Positions 1 to 13,252 are shown, numbered from the stretch's first letter. The stretch: DNA of 64,000 bases from Lineus longissimus (GCF_910592395.1 NC_088321.1:13084001-13148000); one strand, 5' to 3'. Notes: generated by a model not told the origin, from the letters alone. Made by a program: numbers and translations.

Positions 1-142
1 TTGTCCATATAGGCGAAAATCAATTATTTCTATTGATTTCTTTATCGAGGCCGCATCTGCTTCAGGAATATTTTTTTAGTAAACATGGTAACTATATGCC
101 CTGTTTCAGGATCAATGACATGAGAGCTATTTGATAGATTAC

Positions 143-367
143 GGGGTAACCATAAGCACCATCATTTGGGCTAGAAGGCTTGAAATCCTGAAGTCATTAG
201 CTCTTTCAAAAAGAAATGAATGTCAATTTCAAGGGCGGAAGTCTGTTCTTCGTTTTCCAGAGAACAAACAGCCACCCTCGACATTGGCTTTCACTTCATT
301 TTAAAGGCGTCCTAATTGCTAAAGATTTCAAGTTCTAGCCAAAATGGCGGTGTGTTATGATCAACCC
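143..367. mobile_element. MITE family A, copy 1
   Basis: About 225 bp with imperfect terminal inverted repeats. The right end carries TTCTAGCCAAAATGGCGG followed by GATCAACCC; the left end carries the complement in diverged form (GGGGTAACC, then GGGCTAGAAGGCTTGAAATCC). Related copies lie at about 46930-47157 and 57393-57608 with the same end motifs and similar length. There is no coding capacity, which fits a non-autonomous DNA transposon. The superfamily cannot be named from the sequence. Confidence 0.6.
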
Positions 368-2931
368 ATGATTAAAGTTGTGTTACTATATAAGATTGTT
401 TATCTTTTGTCACCTGCGCATCACGGGTAGCCAAACGGGTACATAATAATGTGCAGTTTGAAAAATAAGATTCTTCGTTCAGATTTTATCGAATATTCTT
501 ACAAGTACTTTGTAACGATTGTACATGTACATGAACACAAAACAGAATAAGACCTTAACTGAGAATCAGTCTTAAGATTACGCAGGTCGATAATTCAGAT
601 AAGATGTTTTATAAAATTCTCAGTTTTAAAATGAATTGAAACAGGCATTCCCGCCATTACATGCCGTATACTAGCAGCTCGGGTGGCCCTCGCCAATAAA
701 AGGTGAACACAGGGGTTCGAGACGAAAGAACACGTTCCCATGTTCTTGGCATGTTGTCAGCAGTACTTGAGGATATGGGAGTCGAATACTGCATTTGATT
801 ATTGTGAAAATCAGCACAGTTTTGTGGTTTTGCATGTACTGTACGCTGTATGTGAATTAGCACCATGTTGATGAAATGGTTCGGTCGGCTGTTTCGTGTG
901 ACCATTACAGTACATTATAAAATGACTTCAGAGTATATGCGCCATGTGTGTTGAAATGACTTTCTCATAAAATGGCAACACATGTAAATAATTATAGTTT
1001 CGCTGGAAGGCAGAATCCCATCTCTTTAGGGTATGTAGTAGTGCAACCATCAACTTCCACTTCAATTCTTCTATCGCTAAACGTATCCATGTTTATGACG
1101 TAAATAATGTGGTCTGAATATTGGGCAACATGATTTCAAGCTCGCAGCTCGCAGCTCGCAGCTCGTAGCTCGCTGCTCGTAGCTCGCATTTTTTGTCATG
1201 AATTGGTCCAGAAGGCATGCTTTTCTGCCAAGTAATATCGAGATGGCCGTACTGTACACTATTCCTCCTTTCAAACACAGAAAAGCCAGCAAGCGTATAA
1301 AAGTACTTGCAAGCCCTTTTCAGCAATTGATTTTCAAAATCTGTGGGTATGAAATGACTGTTGAGTACGCAGTCGAGTAGATATCGAAAATGTCAAGGGG
1401 CACTGACCGTTTAACTCTAGAAATTTTGGAACAACACAGTCTCCTTCGATATTTGCAGCTTCTACAAATGAACTGTCGGCTCGTTCTATTTGCCACCTGC
1501 ACACAACGAGTTCCTCTTTATAATCAAACCAATGAAATTCGAAGCTACAACCAAGGAGCCTGCCGAACTTCAGGTCCAGGCCAAAAGTGGTCCTCACTGC
1601 AACCTGTGCGAAAGACCCCTCTTTAAAACCGCTGTCGCCATGAACCGACTGATGGCAACCACATGTTCATGGGCAGTACATCAGAACGTATGCGGTGGGC
1701 TGTGCGCTTGACGATCTAATCAGAACCCAGAACAAAAAGGCCATCTGCTCCAAATACGAAGAACGTAGTAGTTGTATCTACATGTATACAGGATGCAATT
1801 ATGGTATTGTGCTATGTCTTACGTCCCAAAGTGGGGTGCCGTTATGGTCTGACTTTGTTTGTGATTTATTTAGAGCCAACATGGCCTCCCTATTTGACGT
1901 ATTGTGCTCTTTTCGTCAACAGAACAGATACTTTGCAGTCATGTACCAATATACAAGTAGTTCCTATTAAGGAACTAGCCGAAACTATATCATGGTAGGC
2001 CTATAACAATTGGTTTTCAATGAACTCCGTCTCTCGATAATGACGAAGGCGTGAAATAACCTAAATCTTAAAATAAGATGCCAAAATATGGCACTTTTGG
2101 AAACTCGATATACGCCGACTGGTTTCACTTGGAGTACACGTTATGCCTAGCCAGAGTCTTTCAATACATTTTGTTAAACTACTCTGGCTGAGCTAACACA
2201 AAATGCGTGCGTAGAAATTTGCAGCACTTTCCCAACTCTAATAAATACATGTATCACATATCTAATATCTGATGCGAACTCACAGTACAATGTACAATGA
2301 CATATGAGCTGTTAGTTTTATTATTACTTTATCGATTTGTATCGTGTAAATACGATGTGCAATAAGATGTATGGTCGGTTCCAAAATCTGTATATGTGCC
2401 AGAAATGTAGGACGAAACCCGAGTCTGTTCCATTACATGCATCGGATGAACGCGGACGTTGTCTGCCTTTCGAAATCTTGGGGAGGGAAATCCATCAGTC
2501 ACTGCTGGGGAATTGGGAGGAAATGCCGATAAAGATGGTTCTTCTGTAAGGGCTGCGTGTTCGTTTATTTCTGAAATATATATTGCTGTAAGTGGCCGAT
2601 CCGGCAGATGATGCCTAAATGTTACACTCTATTGAAAATTTCCTGGTAGAACTTTGATATTTCATTGAAATAGTCGCGGTATGTAGATAATTTTCTTCAA
2701 CTACGCCATGAGGTGAAACCCTAGTTTAGGGCAAAGCCTTTAAAACACCAAATTTCTTTTCCAGTATGATTAGCATTGCTTCATTCCTTCAGCAGTGGCA
2801 GCTTCCTAGCCAGTGAATAAAAATAGCAAAAGCATTACTTCTGAGTTTCTGACGAGTCCGCAAAATCACGCCGTTATTTTATTGTCGATTACTACATGTA
2901 CATGTTGTCGTGTTGGTTATAGGTGATTAAA
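368..2931. other. No recognisable gene
   Basis: Short ORFs occur on both strands but none has recognisable motifs, and I see no good exon with flanking splice sites. The first exon of the downstream calexcitin-like gene was looked for here (a helix followed by an EF-loop Asp at a phase-1 donor) and not found. The stretch may be intron or upstream intergenic sequence of that gene. Confidence 0.5.
1139..1190. repeat. 7-bp microsatellite (GCAGCTC)n
   Basis: About seven head-to-tail copies of the 7-mer GCAGCTC with variants such as GTAGCTC and GCTGCTC. Simple repeat; overlapping ORFs are translations of it. Confidence 0.85.
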
Positions 2932-3121
2932 TGTGACCCATCACAGCAAAACCAGTCGCATGTCGCTCTGAGCTTGGCAGGTTGAGACGGACTGTTTATT
3001 CATTTCTCGATTGTGTGCCCTTTGTGAAATATGAGCACATCAATTTCTTTCATTATATCCTGGTGTCATTTAGGCTTATCTTCTGTGCGACATGCGCCTG
3101 GTTTTGCTGTGACAGGTCACA
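2932..3121. mobile_element. MITE with about 33-bp terminal inverted repeats
   Basis: The left end begins TGTGACCCATCACAGCAAAA and continues CCAGTCGCATGTCG. The right end is its near-perfect complement, with CGACATGCGCCTGG followed by TTTTGCTGTGACAGGTCACA. The internal about 120 bp is noncoding. Size and long terminal repeats fit a MITE. No second copy was found in the window. Confidence 0.75.
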
Positions 3122-3232
3122 AATGGGCAATAATGAACTATAAAAAGAACTGCTGTCTAACTACTCTTGTTTCTCACTCCTAACGTTCAGCCAGATCTCC
3201 ACATATGCACATTTCTAGGCCCGTAATGGGTA

Positions 3233-3345
3233 CACAGTAAAAAAGTACAGGAAAAAAGGTACGGAAAGAAAGGTACAGGAAATAAAAGTGCAGGAAATAA
3301 AAGTACTGGAAATAAAGGTACCGGGGAAAAAGTACACAAAATGGC
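3233..3345. repeat. Short A/G-rich tandem repeat
   Basis: Roughly seven or eight degenerate copies of a 14-16 bp unit resembling GTACAGGAAATAAAA. The minus-strand ORF over it is a low-complexity artefact. Confidence 0.7.
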
Positions 3346-3850
3346 AAAAATAGGTAAAAAAGTACACTTTTTTTTAAGAATATTATTCTCTTCAGCTGGT
3401 TCAGCCTCGGCCTATGTCTTAATCTTCTCTTGCCCATTTTTAGGCCTTCTATAATCCTCTAGTATTTGAATGTGAATAGCAATAGTTGTAGACGGAAATT
3501 GAATGGGGTTAAAATGCTGGGTGTCTTACACCTATTTAGGCCTAAAGAAACTTACTCCCGTCGTGGGCCTACCAAAATACAAAATTTAAACATACACTGG
3601 CTTACTACAGTGGACGTTAGGCGTGCGAAACTAGAGTATTTGATTACATGTACGCTATGAGGTTGACGTTCAGTTCAGCGTGTTGCATCACATGTACTAA
3701 TCCGGTATTTTCACGAAGAACTCCAAAGTGACGTACATCGGCATTCCTCCGTGTGCTCCAACTGTTATCAATCAACACAGTAATCATGGTAATTTTTGTT
3801 TTTATCATTGTTATGGTAATGACACTTGTGTTTCTCTTTTCTTCTTACAG

Positions 3851-6800
3851 ATATCACGCAAGATGGCGAGCTAGACTGGGCTGACTTCAATCAAGCAAGA
3901 CAGGTAACCTTTGGTTGAGTGGATTTTTTTAGGTAGATCAGGCCAAAAGTACTTGGCTTAACTGTAACAGTGTGATTACAAAAAAGTTCGGGCCAGCCAC
4001 TTGTTACCCCAAAAATGGCGCTATCAATGAAAAGCACGCATTTTGGCACATCACGGCATATTCTGTCCAGAGAAAGGCGTGTTGAGGCGCGTTTTGGCGC
4101 CTTCCCAAACATGTCAGAAATATTCCATCTTATTTCAAGGCTCAGTGATTTGGCTCAAATCCCAGTGCACATCTCCCCCCACCCCCCCCCCCCCCACCCC
4201 CATTTTATTCTTGCTTTGTATTGACAGGGATGCCCTTGGAGTTTTCGGACCAACTTTTGAGGGTGTGTGCACTGGGATGTGAGCCAAGTCACTGAGCCAT
4301 GAAATTAGATGGACTATTTCTGACGCGTTTGGTAACGTGCCAAAACGTGCGGCGACGCGCCTTTCTCTGGAAAAAAGCGTCATGATGTGCCAAAACACGT
4401 GCTTTTTGATTGATCGCATCATTTTGGGCCACTAGCTGAGCTGTAGGGTGCTTTCGCAAAGCCCCCGAAATGCCAACGCGAATAACGCGTATCAAATTGT
4501 TCGACTGAGCTGATCTCGATGTCGAACAATGTCAATGGGACAGGCAGGACACAAATGACATCCGTCCTGTTTCGCGTCATTGACGCGCAACGCGTATTTA
4601 CGCGCGACCTATTTAATTTAATACGAGCAAATGAAGCAATTTACGGGCTGTCAATTGTGATTTGGACTGTATCTAGCTCATGATGTGATTACGGTATGGG
4701 GTTGACTGCGATTGGCTTCAATTCGTAAAATGTTGAAAGCTCACTTTTTCTTTTTCAGGAAATATGCGAGATGAGCGGGTGGAGCCCGTCTTCCAAAAAT
4801 TATGTTGAAACACAAGATATGTTCGTAAAGATCTGGAGAAGTTTACAGAAGAAAGCGGACTCTGATTTAAATGAAAAGATTAACAAAGATGAATGGGTAA
4901 GATAATGATGCCTTTTAGACTTTTTTCAGAAGTAAATGTCATTGTTTTTTGGGGGCTGTGTAAAAATTATTGGGCCGATTTCTTTAAAGCTTGAATTTTC
5001 TTCAATCTGACTTTGAAAACCAACACCATTTTCAGGTTAGAGACTGGTACATAGGGCAAAAACAAAATTTCTTTCGAGCCCTTTGCCGCTTTTGTGAGGT
5101 GGATCAATTTTTTTTCCAATGGATATTTTTCAGTGAAATCTTGCACATCTAAAGATATAAATGAAACAACAGTTGAAGATTTTATCAAAATTCATCGAGA
5201 AATAAGAATAAAATATCTGGCTTCCTTAGCCCTGGATGGAAAACCCGGCCGTGGAGACCCGTAAAAGGTAATTGAAGTCCGGATACAGCCCTTGTGGACC
5301 CTACTCACATACGATAAAAGGATTAAACACGAATACACACGGGAGAAAATCGTAACCATGGTTTTCTCTTCCTTACATTCGCCAACACCATTACGATTAC
5401 AGACCCCTGAAGATAAAACCATTCGTTCAGCTCTAAAACGCCTTTTGGAGCTGTACGAATTATCAACATTCTGTCTTATAATCCTCAGATAAGCAAATCA
5501 GTTGTGTGATCGTCCAGTCACGAATGAAAATAACATTTACTGCGGCGATTTTGGAGACAAGACAGTTCGTCTACAAATGTATTTTTCTTTTTAAAATTTA
5601 AAATTGTCTGAAAAATAACGCGTTTATAACTATTTAGTTCGACCAGTGTTGGTCATATCGCGTGCTGTCCTTTCAAAAAAAATATTTGAAAGACTCTGGT
5701 TTTATGAATGAATGAATGAATATAAGAATTTCTATAGCGCCTGAATTAAAAGAAAAACTTAAATTCTCAGGCGCTTTACAAAACAAAACACTCCCTGAAA
5801 AGGTGTTGTTTCAGGAGAGTTTTGAAAATGTCTATGGAACCAGCAAGCCTGATGTTGGGAGGTAGCTGGTTCCAAAGAACCGGTGATGACTTGTAAAAGG
5901 AACGGTCACCAAAGGTTTTGCACTTAGTGCGAGGGACCACCAAAGTTGGAGCAATAACAGAGCGGAGATTGTAGGTGGAATGGTGCCTCAGTCTGACCAT
6001 ATCACACAGGTACGCAGGTGCGACTCCATGTATTGCCTTATATGTAAATAAAAGCACTTTGAAAACAATCCTGTATTTAACAGGAAGCCAATGGAGTCGC
6101 ATGAGAACCGGTGTGATACGATCAAACCGCGGCACCAGACACACAACGCGAGCTGCAGCATTAAAGTGCACGCTGCAGTCTGGAGAGTTGATGTGTAGAA
6201 ATGCCATATAGAAGGGAATTACAATAATCAATGTGAGAAGTGACAAAGGCATGAACAAGAGTAGTGGTTGACTCAGGACTGAGGAACCGTCGAATTTGGC
6301 GGATCTTATAAAGACCCAGGAAAGCCTTGGAGCAGACCCTACTAACATGGGTTTCCATAGACATGTTTTTGTCAAAGTAAACACCAAGGTTTCGTACCGA
6401 TTCGACAGGTGAAATTGAGGCCTCCCCCACTCTGATTGGACCCATATCTACCTTCTGGAGCATTTGTCTAGAACCGATAAAAATGAATTCTGTCTTAAGA
6501 TCATTGATGAGGAGCTCGTTCTCGATCATCCACGCACGGACATCAGCTACACATGCTTCCGTTTCGCACACAGCTCTCTGCTGGTTAGTAGATGCCAAAG
6601 GACGGAAAGACATAGCTGATTGTCGTCTGAATAGCCATGTGCATCTGGCAAGTGACGTGAAATGATGTGATAAAGCCTTGACATATAGAACAAAAAGAGG
6701 ATGGGTCCAAGGCAACTGCCCTGTGGAACACCACAATGGAGTGAAAAATGCTTAGATTTGCTACCATTGATGACGACACACTGCTCTCTATTAGAGAGAT

Positions 6801-9727
6801 AAGACTTCAGCCACTGAAGGCAAAGGCCAGTGACGCCAAAATCTGTCTCCATGGTTTGAAGCAATATGTCTACATCAACCGTATCAAACGCAGCACTTAG
6901 ATCTAGCAAGACTAGCAAGCAGACTTCCTGATTGTCCATTTTCATAAGAATGTCACTTTGAACCTTCAGAAGAGCAGTCTCTGTCGAGTGGTTCTTGCGG
7001 TATGCGGACTGGACTGCTGGTAGTGGGGCAGAGTTATCACTGTGGACCATTAGCTGGTCAACTACTACCCTCTCAACAAGCTTAGACACAAATGCTAAGT
7101 TGCTAACCGGCCTAAAGTTGGAAAAGGTCCGATCAAGTCCTGCTTTCTTTGACAAAGGCGATACCAGGGCACACTTCCATTCAGTAGGAACTCGAGCATC
7201 CTGTAGCGAGAGATTCACGATGCGAGCGATGACTGGTAACAGAGAGTCAACACATAGCTTAAGCATCCAGGTTTATCTAACGCGCCCATTGTCCGAGAGC
7301 TGATAGTCCATTGTAATGCTCGCCTATCTGTACATGCTTCCCGAAATTGGTGACTTGCATTGGAACTAACTTTTTCCCCTTGTCCGTCATCAAAGGCATT
7401 CAAGTGTGTTGGTCAACCATGACTATCTCCTTTGTTCCTTCACCATCAGACCTAGTTTCCCCTTATGACATCACTATTTCGGACACCCAGCGCCCCATTT
7501 CTGGTAAGGTGTATATGCTCAGGGATTAGGCTCACGGAAGAATAGGCCCAATCTTGGGAGGACCTGAATTGTTCGAATATGGTTCTGAGAGCCTGTAAAC
7601 GTAATGACCTTCTTTCAGGTTGCCATGTGGGAGGCCTACGGCAAAGAACAATTCGATGAAAATGAGCTGGCCAAGAAAGAAAAACGCCAGCCCAAAAACA
7701 TGTTCCCTGATTGGTTGGAAAAGTATATAGAATACAAGTTTAGATTATACGACAGAACAGGTAAGTTTCATGTACCATGAACCACCGAAATTGTGCCAGT
7801 GTTTCATTTTCGCGGATATTCGCGAATAAATGAGATTCGCCAACAAAATCGCGAATTTTTTTGCTTCGATAAACCCGAAGGAAATTTCGTAATCCACCCG
7901 AAGAATTGTGAATTTTTTTCAGAACTTTTCGCGAATACATGTAGCAAAATCATAAGAGCTCGAACATTTTGTGCCTCACAGTATATTAAGTACAATTTAA
8001 CAATTATTAAGCATTCCCACTTATTGTAGAAAGCTCTGATAACATTCCTAACAGATTCTTGCCTCATATTTTAAAGGACCATTGGCTATATCAAGGGCAA
8101 TATTACCCACCTGTCGGCTGCCCAGTCACCTCCTATTCTACATAAGCAGTTTCCATCAACAAATTGAAAAAAAAGGAAAATTCAAAATCTGACTGAATTA
8201 TCACCCTTTTACGATATTGACTCCGATTTAACCCGAGTTAGCTCTCGATCCTATCCATGTGGAACGATGCACTAGTGAGGCGTGATTTACCCTGTGACGT
8301 CTCGGTGCCGATATCGGTTCTTCCGACGTCACGCTGATGGCACTTGGTTTCCCCGCAACTGCGACGATAATAGAAATGAGGTTGCAACGTAATACCTGGT
8401 TGACTTGAACTAGGATCTCGGCGCGCACTCACGTGGCGGGAAAGTGCAATAAAAACGCGCCCATTCCTTTAAATGTATTTTCATGCACACAAACAATACA
8501 TACAATAGTCTTGCAAGATTCCTAGTTAAGATCTTTTTGACCTTGATCTTCCTGCAGGTGATGGCGAGCTCGACGCAGACGAATTTGCCTTTGTCCTTGA
8601 AAAGTTTAGAATCAAGGAGAAGGACGCAAGGCAGGCATTTACTTTATTCTCAGAGGTAAGCATCTCATTTGGGACATGCGCCACGTTATACTAGAGCAAG
8701 TCAAATACAAGAAGTGGTTATGTGCAAAACGCGCCATAACATGCAAGTGCCATTTTTACCATTTTGAGTAAAATGGCTTTTTTCCGCGATGCTTCAAATC
8801 AAATAAAATGGCACCAAAAATGTGTATGATGTTACAGAACGCGCTTGCAAAGACATTGTACAAAAAATAAATATTATTTTGATTGAGAAAAAAATAGATA
8901 GAGATGTATAAGGGATATGGAGCGTTTTCCCAAGAAACCTTCTGTATGGAGAGTTTTGGGCAAAAACGAACTTATTTGAATATGGATCGTTTTGCACACA
9001 GAGCTACTTTTCCTCTGGCAAATGCATGGGAAAAGAAGCATAACTAAAGCTGGATTGTACTTTGAAAAGCATTCCGCGAAATTACTATTTATAGCTCACA
9101 AGGTCATTTGCATAAGATATTGATGTCGTTTTAGTCACGTGACAGTCGGACATTGACACTTATTTCGACGCATTTGAGCTTATTTCAAAGTCAATTATCT
9201 TTGACCCTGCATTGTTTTTAGCATGAATGATACCATAGAGTCAGAGAGAGAAATATTCAGAACAATTATGTAGTATTTCCAACACTCGGACATGTGCCAG
9301 ATTGAATCTAACTGCCCGAAAGCCTGAATCCATTACGAAACCGCATGTTTGTCCGACATTGCCTGTAATTCAGCGATGGGGAAATAGAGGGCAGCAGCTG
9401 CAGTGACGTCATCTTCGCGGAATGCTATTCAGTGACCGACAGCTAGTGTAGGTTGCAGGTCAGCTCATTTTTTTAATGAAATGGCATACACGTACGGAAC
9501 CTTTTGCATATAAGCTCTTCGCACAATTTATTTGTTATGCTACTCTTGAAGTTAGTTTGATATAGCGACCCATTCACCTTTCTCTCTTTCAGGCCAATAC
9601 TAAACGCGTCGACTTGCCGTACTTCAAAACTCTCTGTTACCAGTATTATCTCTCGGAGGACCCCGCTGACCTTGGAAATTTCATCACAGGCAAGCTACAT
9701 TTCGACACAGAAGAGGAAGAAAAGTAG
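3851..9727 (+). CDS. Calexcitin-like EF-hand calcium-binding protein (5' end missing)
   Basis: Five exons join in phase: 3851-3903, 4759-4896, 7619-7760, 8558-8655 and 9593-9727 (TAG stop). All introns are GT-AG with pyrimidine-rich acceptors. The visible 188 residues start inside the first EF-hand loop, DITQDGELDWAD, so an upstream exon of roughly 20-25 residues is missing. A second loop, DSDLNEKINKDE, follows; it has Glu where Gly is usual at position 6, as calexcitins do. The third, DRTGDGELDADE, is canonical and split by an intron after its Gly. The fourth EF region (SEANTKRVDLPYF) is degenerate. The C-terminal part, with DLGNFITGKLHFD, resembles the squid calexcitin end, followed by an acidic tail. 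Expected role: cytosolic calcium sensor or buffer. A sarcoplasmic calcium-binding protein is the alternative name in the same superfamily. Confidence 0.85.
4005..4435. mobile_element. Foldback element with about 170-bp arms (intronic)
   Basis: The segment at about 4010-4175 is a diverged inverted copy of 4265-4435. Both arms carry AAAATGG near the outer edge, the cluster AGAAAGGCG, GTTTTGGC, and a run matching CTCAGTGATTTGGCTCA. A C-rich tract (4177-4200) sits in the loop. A one-sided relative lies at about 54855-55064. It is noncoding and lies in the intron after the first visible calexcitin exon. Confidence 0.7.
4443..4550. mobile_element. Palindromic element family D, copy 1
   Basis: It contains CTTTCGCAAAGCCCCCGAAA, then GCCAACGCGAATAACGCG, and TGTCGAACAATGTCAATGGG. 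The same words occur at 43698-43762, 53847-53968, 54102-54212 and 54337-54380. It is a decayed foldback MITE. Confidence 0.55.
5704..7275 (-). mobile_element. 5'-truncated, decayed non-LTR retrotransposon (LINE, CR1/L2/Jockey-type)
   Basis: Read on the minus strand, three overlapping frames cover the reverse transcriptase and its C-terminal part. The first (about 7266 to 6547) has the fingers motif FSNFRPVSNLAFVSKLVERV, motif A LLDLSAAFDTVD, motif B GVPQGSCLGPILF and motif C YSDDNQ (a variant of YADD). Frameshifts near 6600-6740 and 6160-6390 break the ORF. The remainder has typical LINE words such as NLGVYFD, HIDYCNSLLYG and RLHWLPVKYRI. The 3' end has a hairpin (5736-5775, arms AGCGCCTGA/TCAGGCGCT) and an ATTC tandem tail. 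The endonuclease region is absent, so this is an inactive 5'-truncated copy. It sits antisense in the calexcitin-like gene's intron. Confidence 0.9.
7325..7510. mobile_element. Fragment of foldback element E beside the LINE 5' end
   Basis: This stretch is an inverted, diverged copy of about 39845-40045. Shared words include TTGTCCGTCATCAAAGGCAT, AAGTGTGTTGGTCAACCATG and GACACCCAGCGCCCCATTTC. The LINE 5' breakpoint lies just before it, so the LINE may have inserted in or next to an older foldback element. Confidence 0.6.
7785..7945. repeat. AT-rich foldback repeat (TTCGCGAAT motifs)
   Basis: It carries several copies of TTCGCGAATA and its complement at both ends of a 150-bp stretch, starting about 25 bp after the donor of the exon ending at 7760. 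It is probably a small decayed MITE. No gene content is seen. Confidence 0.4.
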
Positions 9728-11530
9728 TAATCCACGCATGCGTATTCGGATATCGTCTTCTTTGAATCGTTTTCTAAGATGCGCTAGGTGGCGCGTTGTG
9801 ACTTATAATGCCACCTGAATTTGTTAAGTCTGGCTATTGCTTCTGGCGATAGTTACTGGGGTCAGTCAGAAACGAGTCGGGCATTTTTGAAATTACTTTA
9901 TCTCATGTTCTCCTGATGCATTCCTCTTGATTTAGAATGTATTATACCGTAGTTTATCCCCTTTTTATATTGTGAACTTGCTTGATAGTATAGGGTCTTT
10001 CGCTCGAAAGAAATAACGGATAGCACAGCCGCTTTCACCAGCAGTAGTTACGGCGATAACATGTGTATGCCTTGGGTCAACGTGGGTAGACCTGGCAAGT
10101 GTTTTCAATCATTATATCTGCCAGCCAAAGTACCCATGGGTCTAAAATCGGATTATCTAAGATGTCGGCAAAAATAACAAAAAACAAAGATCTAAAAAAT
10201 ACTCATTTTTTATGTGAGTAGCGGCAATAATGTAATTTTTAGTAAGCTTTTCCAACCTTTCACTCAGACTAGCGACTGTAGTCAGTGACAACTCTTTTTT
10301 ACGCGTATAGGCGAACAGAACGTGAAACTGGCCTTAGCATAGTCGTTAGGCTAACAAGGGATTAAGAATGCTCACTAAATGGTAATAGTACGAATACATG
10401 TATATTTCAGGCAATGCAATATTAATCGTCATCAATACTAATGCTGCCAGTTTTCATGAGCTCTTTCCTTCGATTTCGTGATCAAGTACTTTTATTCATG
10501 CTTAAAATAAAAGCAAGCCTATTCCTGCCAGTAGCAATTGCATTTTTTTTGCTGAGGCTGTTAGCGGTTTAGAAGCCGCTGTACATGTGGTTATGTGGTT
10601 ACAGGGGTATTTGGGCTAGTCGTCAAGAAGTCGAACCCAATAGTCGACGGCGTGTGACTTTGGCATTTCTTTTCTAAATCGCTTTTCTATATATATATAT
10701 ATATATAATGTAGTAACAGCCGTTCTGACAGCCGCTCAGCGGAGAGTTTATCGGCGGTGAAGGATGGATATACGCACAACGACGGTAACGGCATGACGCT
10801 TGTCATGAAGTAAGTACTTAGCCAGCATGCAAATACTGTACTGCATCAAGTTCATAGTCAAGTAAAGGCTGTTATCATCTCAAGTAAGAAACAACTGTGA
10901 CACCGTTGTACTGTTTTTTGGTCTGTTCTCCATATGCAGTGTTTCAATACCGAAGACACCTTACAATGGTGTTTCAATAGTGGAAACAGAGAAGATGTGT
11001 CAATCTGTCTTTCAGTGTTTCCAAACAATGTGGTAAAACACTCCGAAACAATAACACTCAAAAACATGACACCGGTGTAATATCAGTGAGTGTTTCTTTG
11101 TGCTAGAAGTTTACCCTATTATAAGGGCCCGAGTGGTAGTTTTTTGATTAGTGTTCGCTTAATCCGTGAATAGGCCAGGGGAACAAGCAAGATGGGAAAC
11201 ACTGAAAAATGGGGAACCGCCACAGATGTAACGCCTGTTCTTTAGCTTGCCTGTACTGCTGTGCAGTTGAATCTGCATTATTAATGGGAAGGCCCATGGC
11301 AAGGCGTCCCAATCTTTGTTTTCCCTAACCAAAAGCATGGTAGATGCCGAAGTAATGATGGATCGCCTGGCACGGTCTGTAGGGTTTCGAACAATTTCAT
11401 ACTCCTCTGCATTTTCATGGTAATCTTATAAATATCTTTGTATCATATTTATATCTGGACTCTTTGGGAAATGGTTTTGGTCTTGTTCAACTTTATCTCA
11501 TTTTTTGAGATTTAATAAACACATTACTAT
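9728..11530 (+). other. Downstream of the calexcitin-like gene, probable 3' UTR
   Basis: No ORF of note. AATAAA signals lie at 10506-10511 and 11514-11519. The second is followed within about 30 bases by a T-rich stretch, so the 3' UTR could be as short as about 0.8 kb or as long as 1.8 kb. A (TA)n microsatellite occupies about 10689-10707. Which signal is used cannot be told from sequence. Confidence 0.4.
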
Positions 11531-13252
11531 TATCACCTCTCTCTGTGTAGATTTATTTGAACGAACGTTGAAAAAACTGGCATGCATGCCTGTTTAGAAG
11601 ATCGGTCGCATAAAAACAAACGAAAAACAAACAGAGAAAGGACAGTACTAAACTCATCTGTTTTTTGGACATGGATACAATGCTTTGATTGAAATGCATA
11701 ATGTAATCAAAATTGAACAGTCACCCAATGAACGCGTATTTTGCACCCGGCGCGGATTTTCAGCACAGACGTAAGGGTAGTAACATCTAAATAGGCCATC
11801 ACAGAAATATGCTTTTTGATAATACATTTAAGAAAATATGGTCTCACTGGTCAGTTTGGACTTGTATTTTTTAGGGCCATATCAATGCGCAAGTGACGAT
11901 TGACGGATTTGCTGAACAGAAGTCATTTTCTGTCAGGTAATTGGTAATGGAATGTTGTAAAATGTTATGAGATTGGTACAGGGTTTTTCCTAACACATAT
12001 AAAATTTGGTGAGGATTGAATGGCCCTAGGGGAACTTTTTTACCAAAACTTTTGTGCAGCACTGTCCACGTAATGTACAGTGTCTTTACTGCGCTCTGGC
12101 CTCCAATAGCCTCTTTCATTAGTGATGTTAGGAGTGGATTAAACTGCGGGGAAAGGATATACAGCTTCATTTGAGATATGGGCCGGATTCCCGAGTAAGG
12201 CCAAAGCCTAGCTCTCCGTAATGTTTGCCATGTGCATTTGGGTCGTCTACTGATGTACCCCATACCCTCTGTAGTGCACAACGCGAAAGCGAGGCATTCT
12301 CTGCTATCACCTTAAGGTAAACCTCGAGGGGAAACGTCCAGAGATCAGTATATGAAACATTTAGACGAATTAATCTGAGCGCAGCTTTATGAAACTTCCA
12401 AAGAAACTTGCGAAATCCGAGCGATATGAAGAATTCCTTAACAACTCCCACCAAACTATAGTTCAGCTTTTAAATCCTGTGCCTCTCTCTACAATGCTCG
12501 CGTGTGTGTTATGTTCTTCACACGTTCGTCATTGTACGTCAGGGGCCTGCCGCCATATGAGCGGAAAGAATTGCTTAGAACTATAGCATTCGGAATCCCA
12601 TGGTCTAACTCTATTCTCCATTTAAATGTAGCTGGGGCATATCGATGGATCGACGGATTCCAGTCTTGATGTTATGGGCATGGAAAAATTATGGAGGGCC
12701 CAGAGCCTTCGCCCACAAGGCAAATTTTCAACAGCAGTTTTACCAGCCCTGTGAGACATTACAAAAAGTATACATGGCTATGGCAGAGTATTGTGGTGTA
12801 TTAGCAGTGTATTTGTATTGTTCAGATGGATTAGCCGCCAATCATTTTAAACACACAGACCGCAGAAAACACATTCCTTCCTAATGTCTGTACGGCCTGT
12901 GTGCACCAATAATATCAAGCGTCTCTTCCATCCAGAGGCTGTGACTGAGTTTGAGGGTGAGATTGATGATACGTAACGCGAGCACAAGTTTTACAATCAA
13001 AAATATTATGACCTAGCCTATCTGCAAACCTTTCTGGAGAACCAAATTAAGGAAGCCACAATCTCTAGCGCACACAAGGACATTTCATGCGTACACTACA
13101 AGAGGATGGCATACTGAACAATTCAAAACTGTGCGTCCGTACTAAATGAACAGCCACTACCTTATCGACAATTGATTCAGACTATCGGGATTACCCATAC
13201 AATGGCAGTGTGTACCCTCTTATTTTAACTCCGATCTTCGGGATAAATGCCG
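11531..13252. other. No recognisable gene
   Basis: Only short overlapping ORFs on both strands, none with recognised motifs or convincing splice sites. Probably intergenic and repeat-derived. Confidence 0.5.

Noticed and set aside
6483-7303. Plus-strand ORFs across the LINE
   Set aside because: Antisense to the reverse-transcriptase frames.
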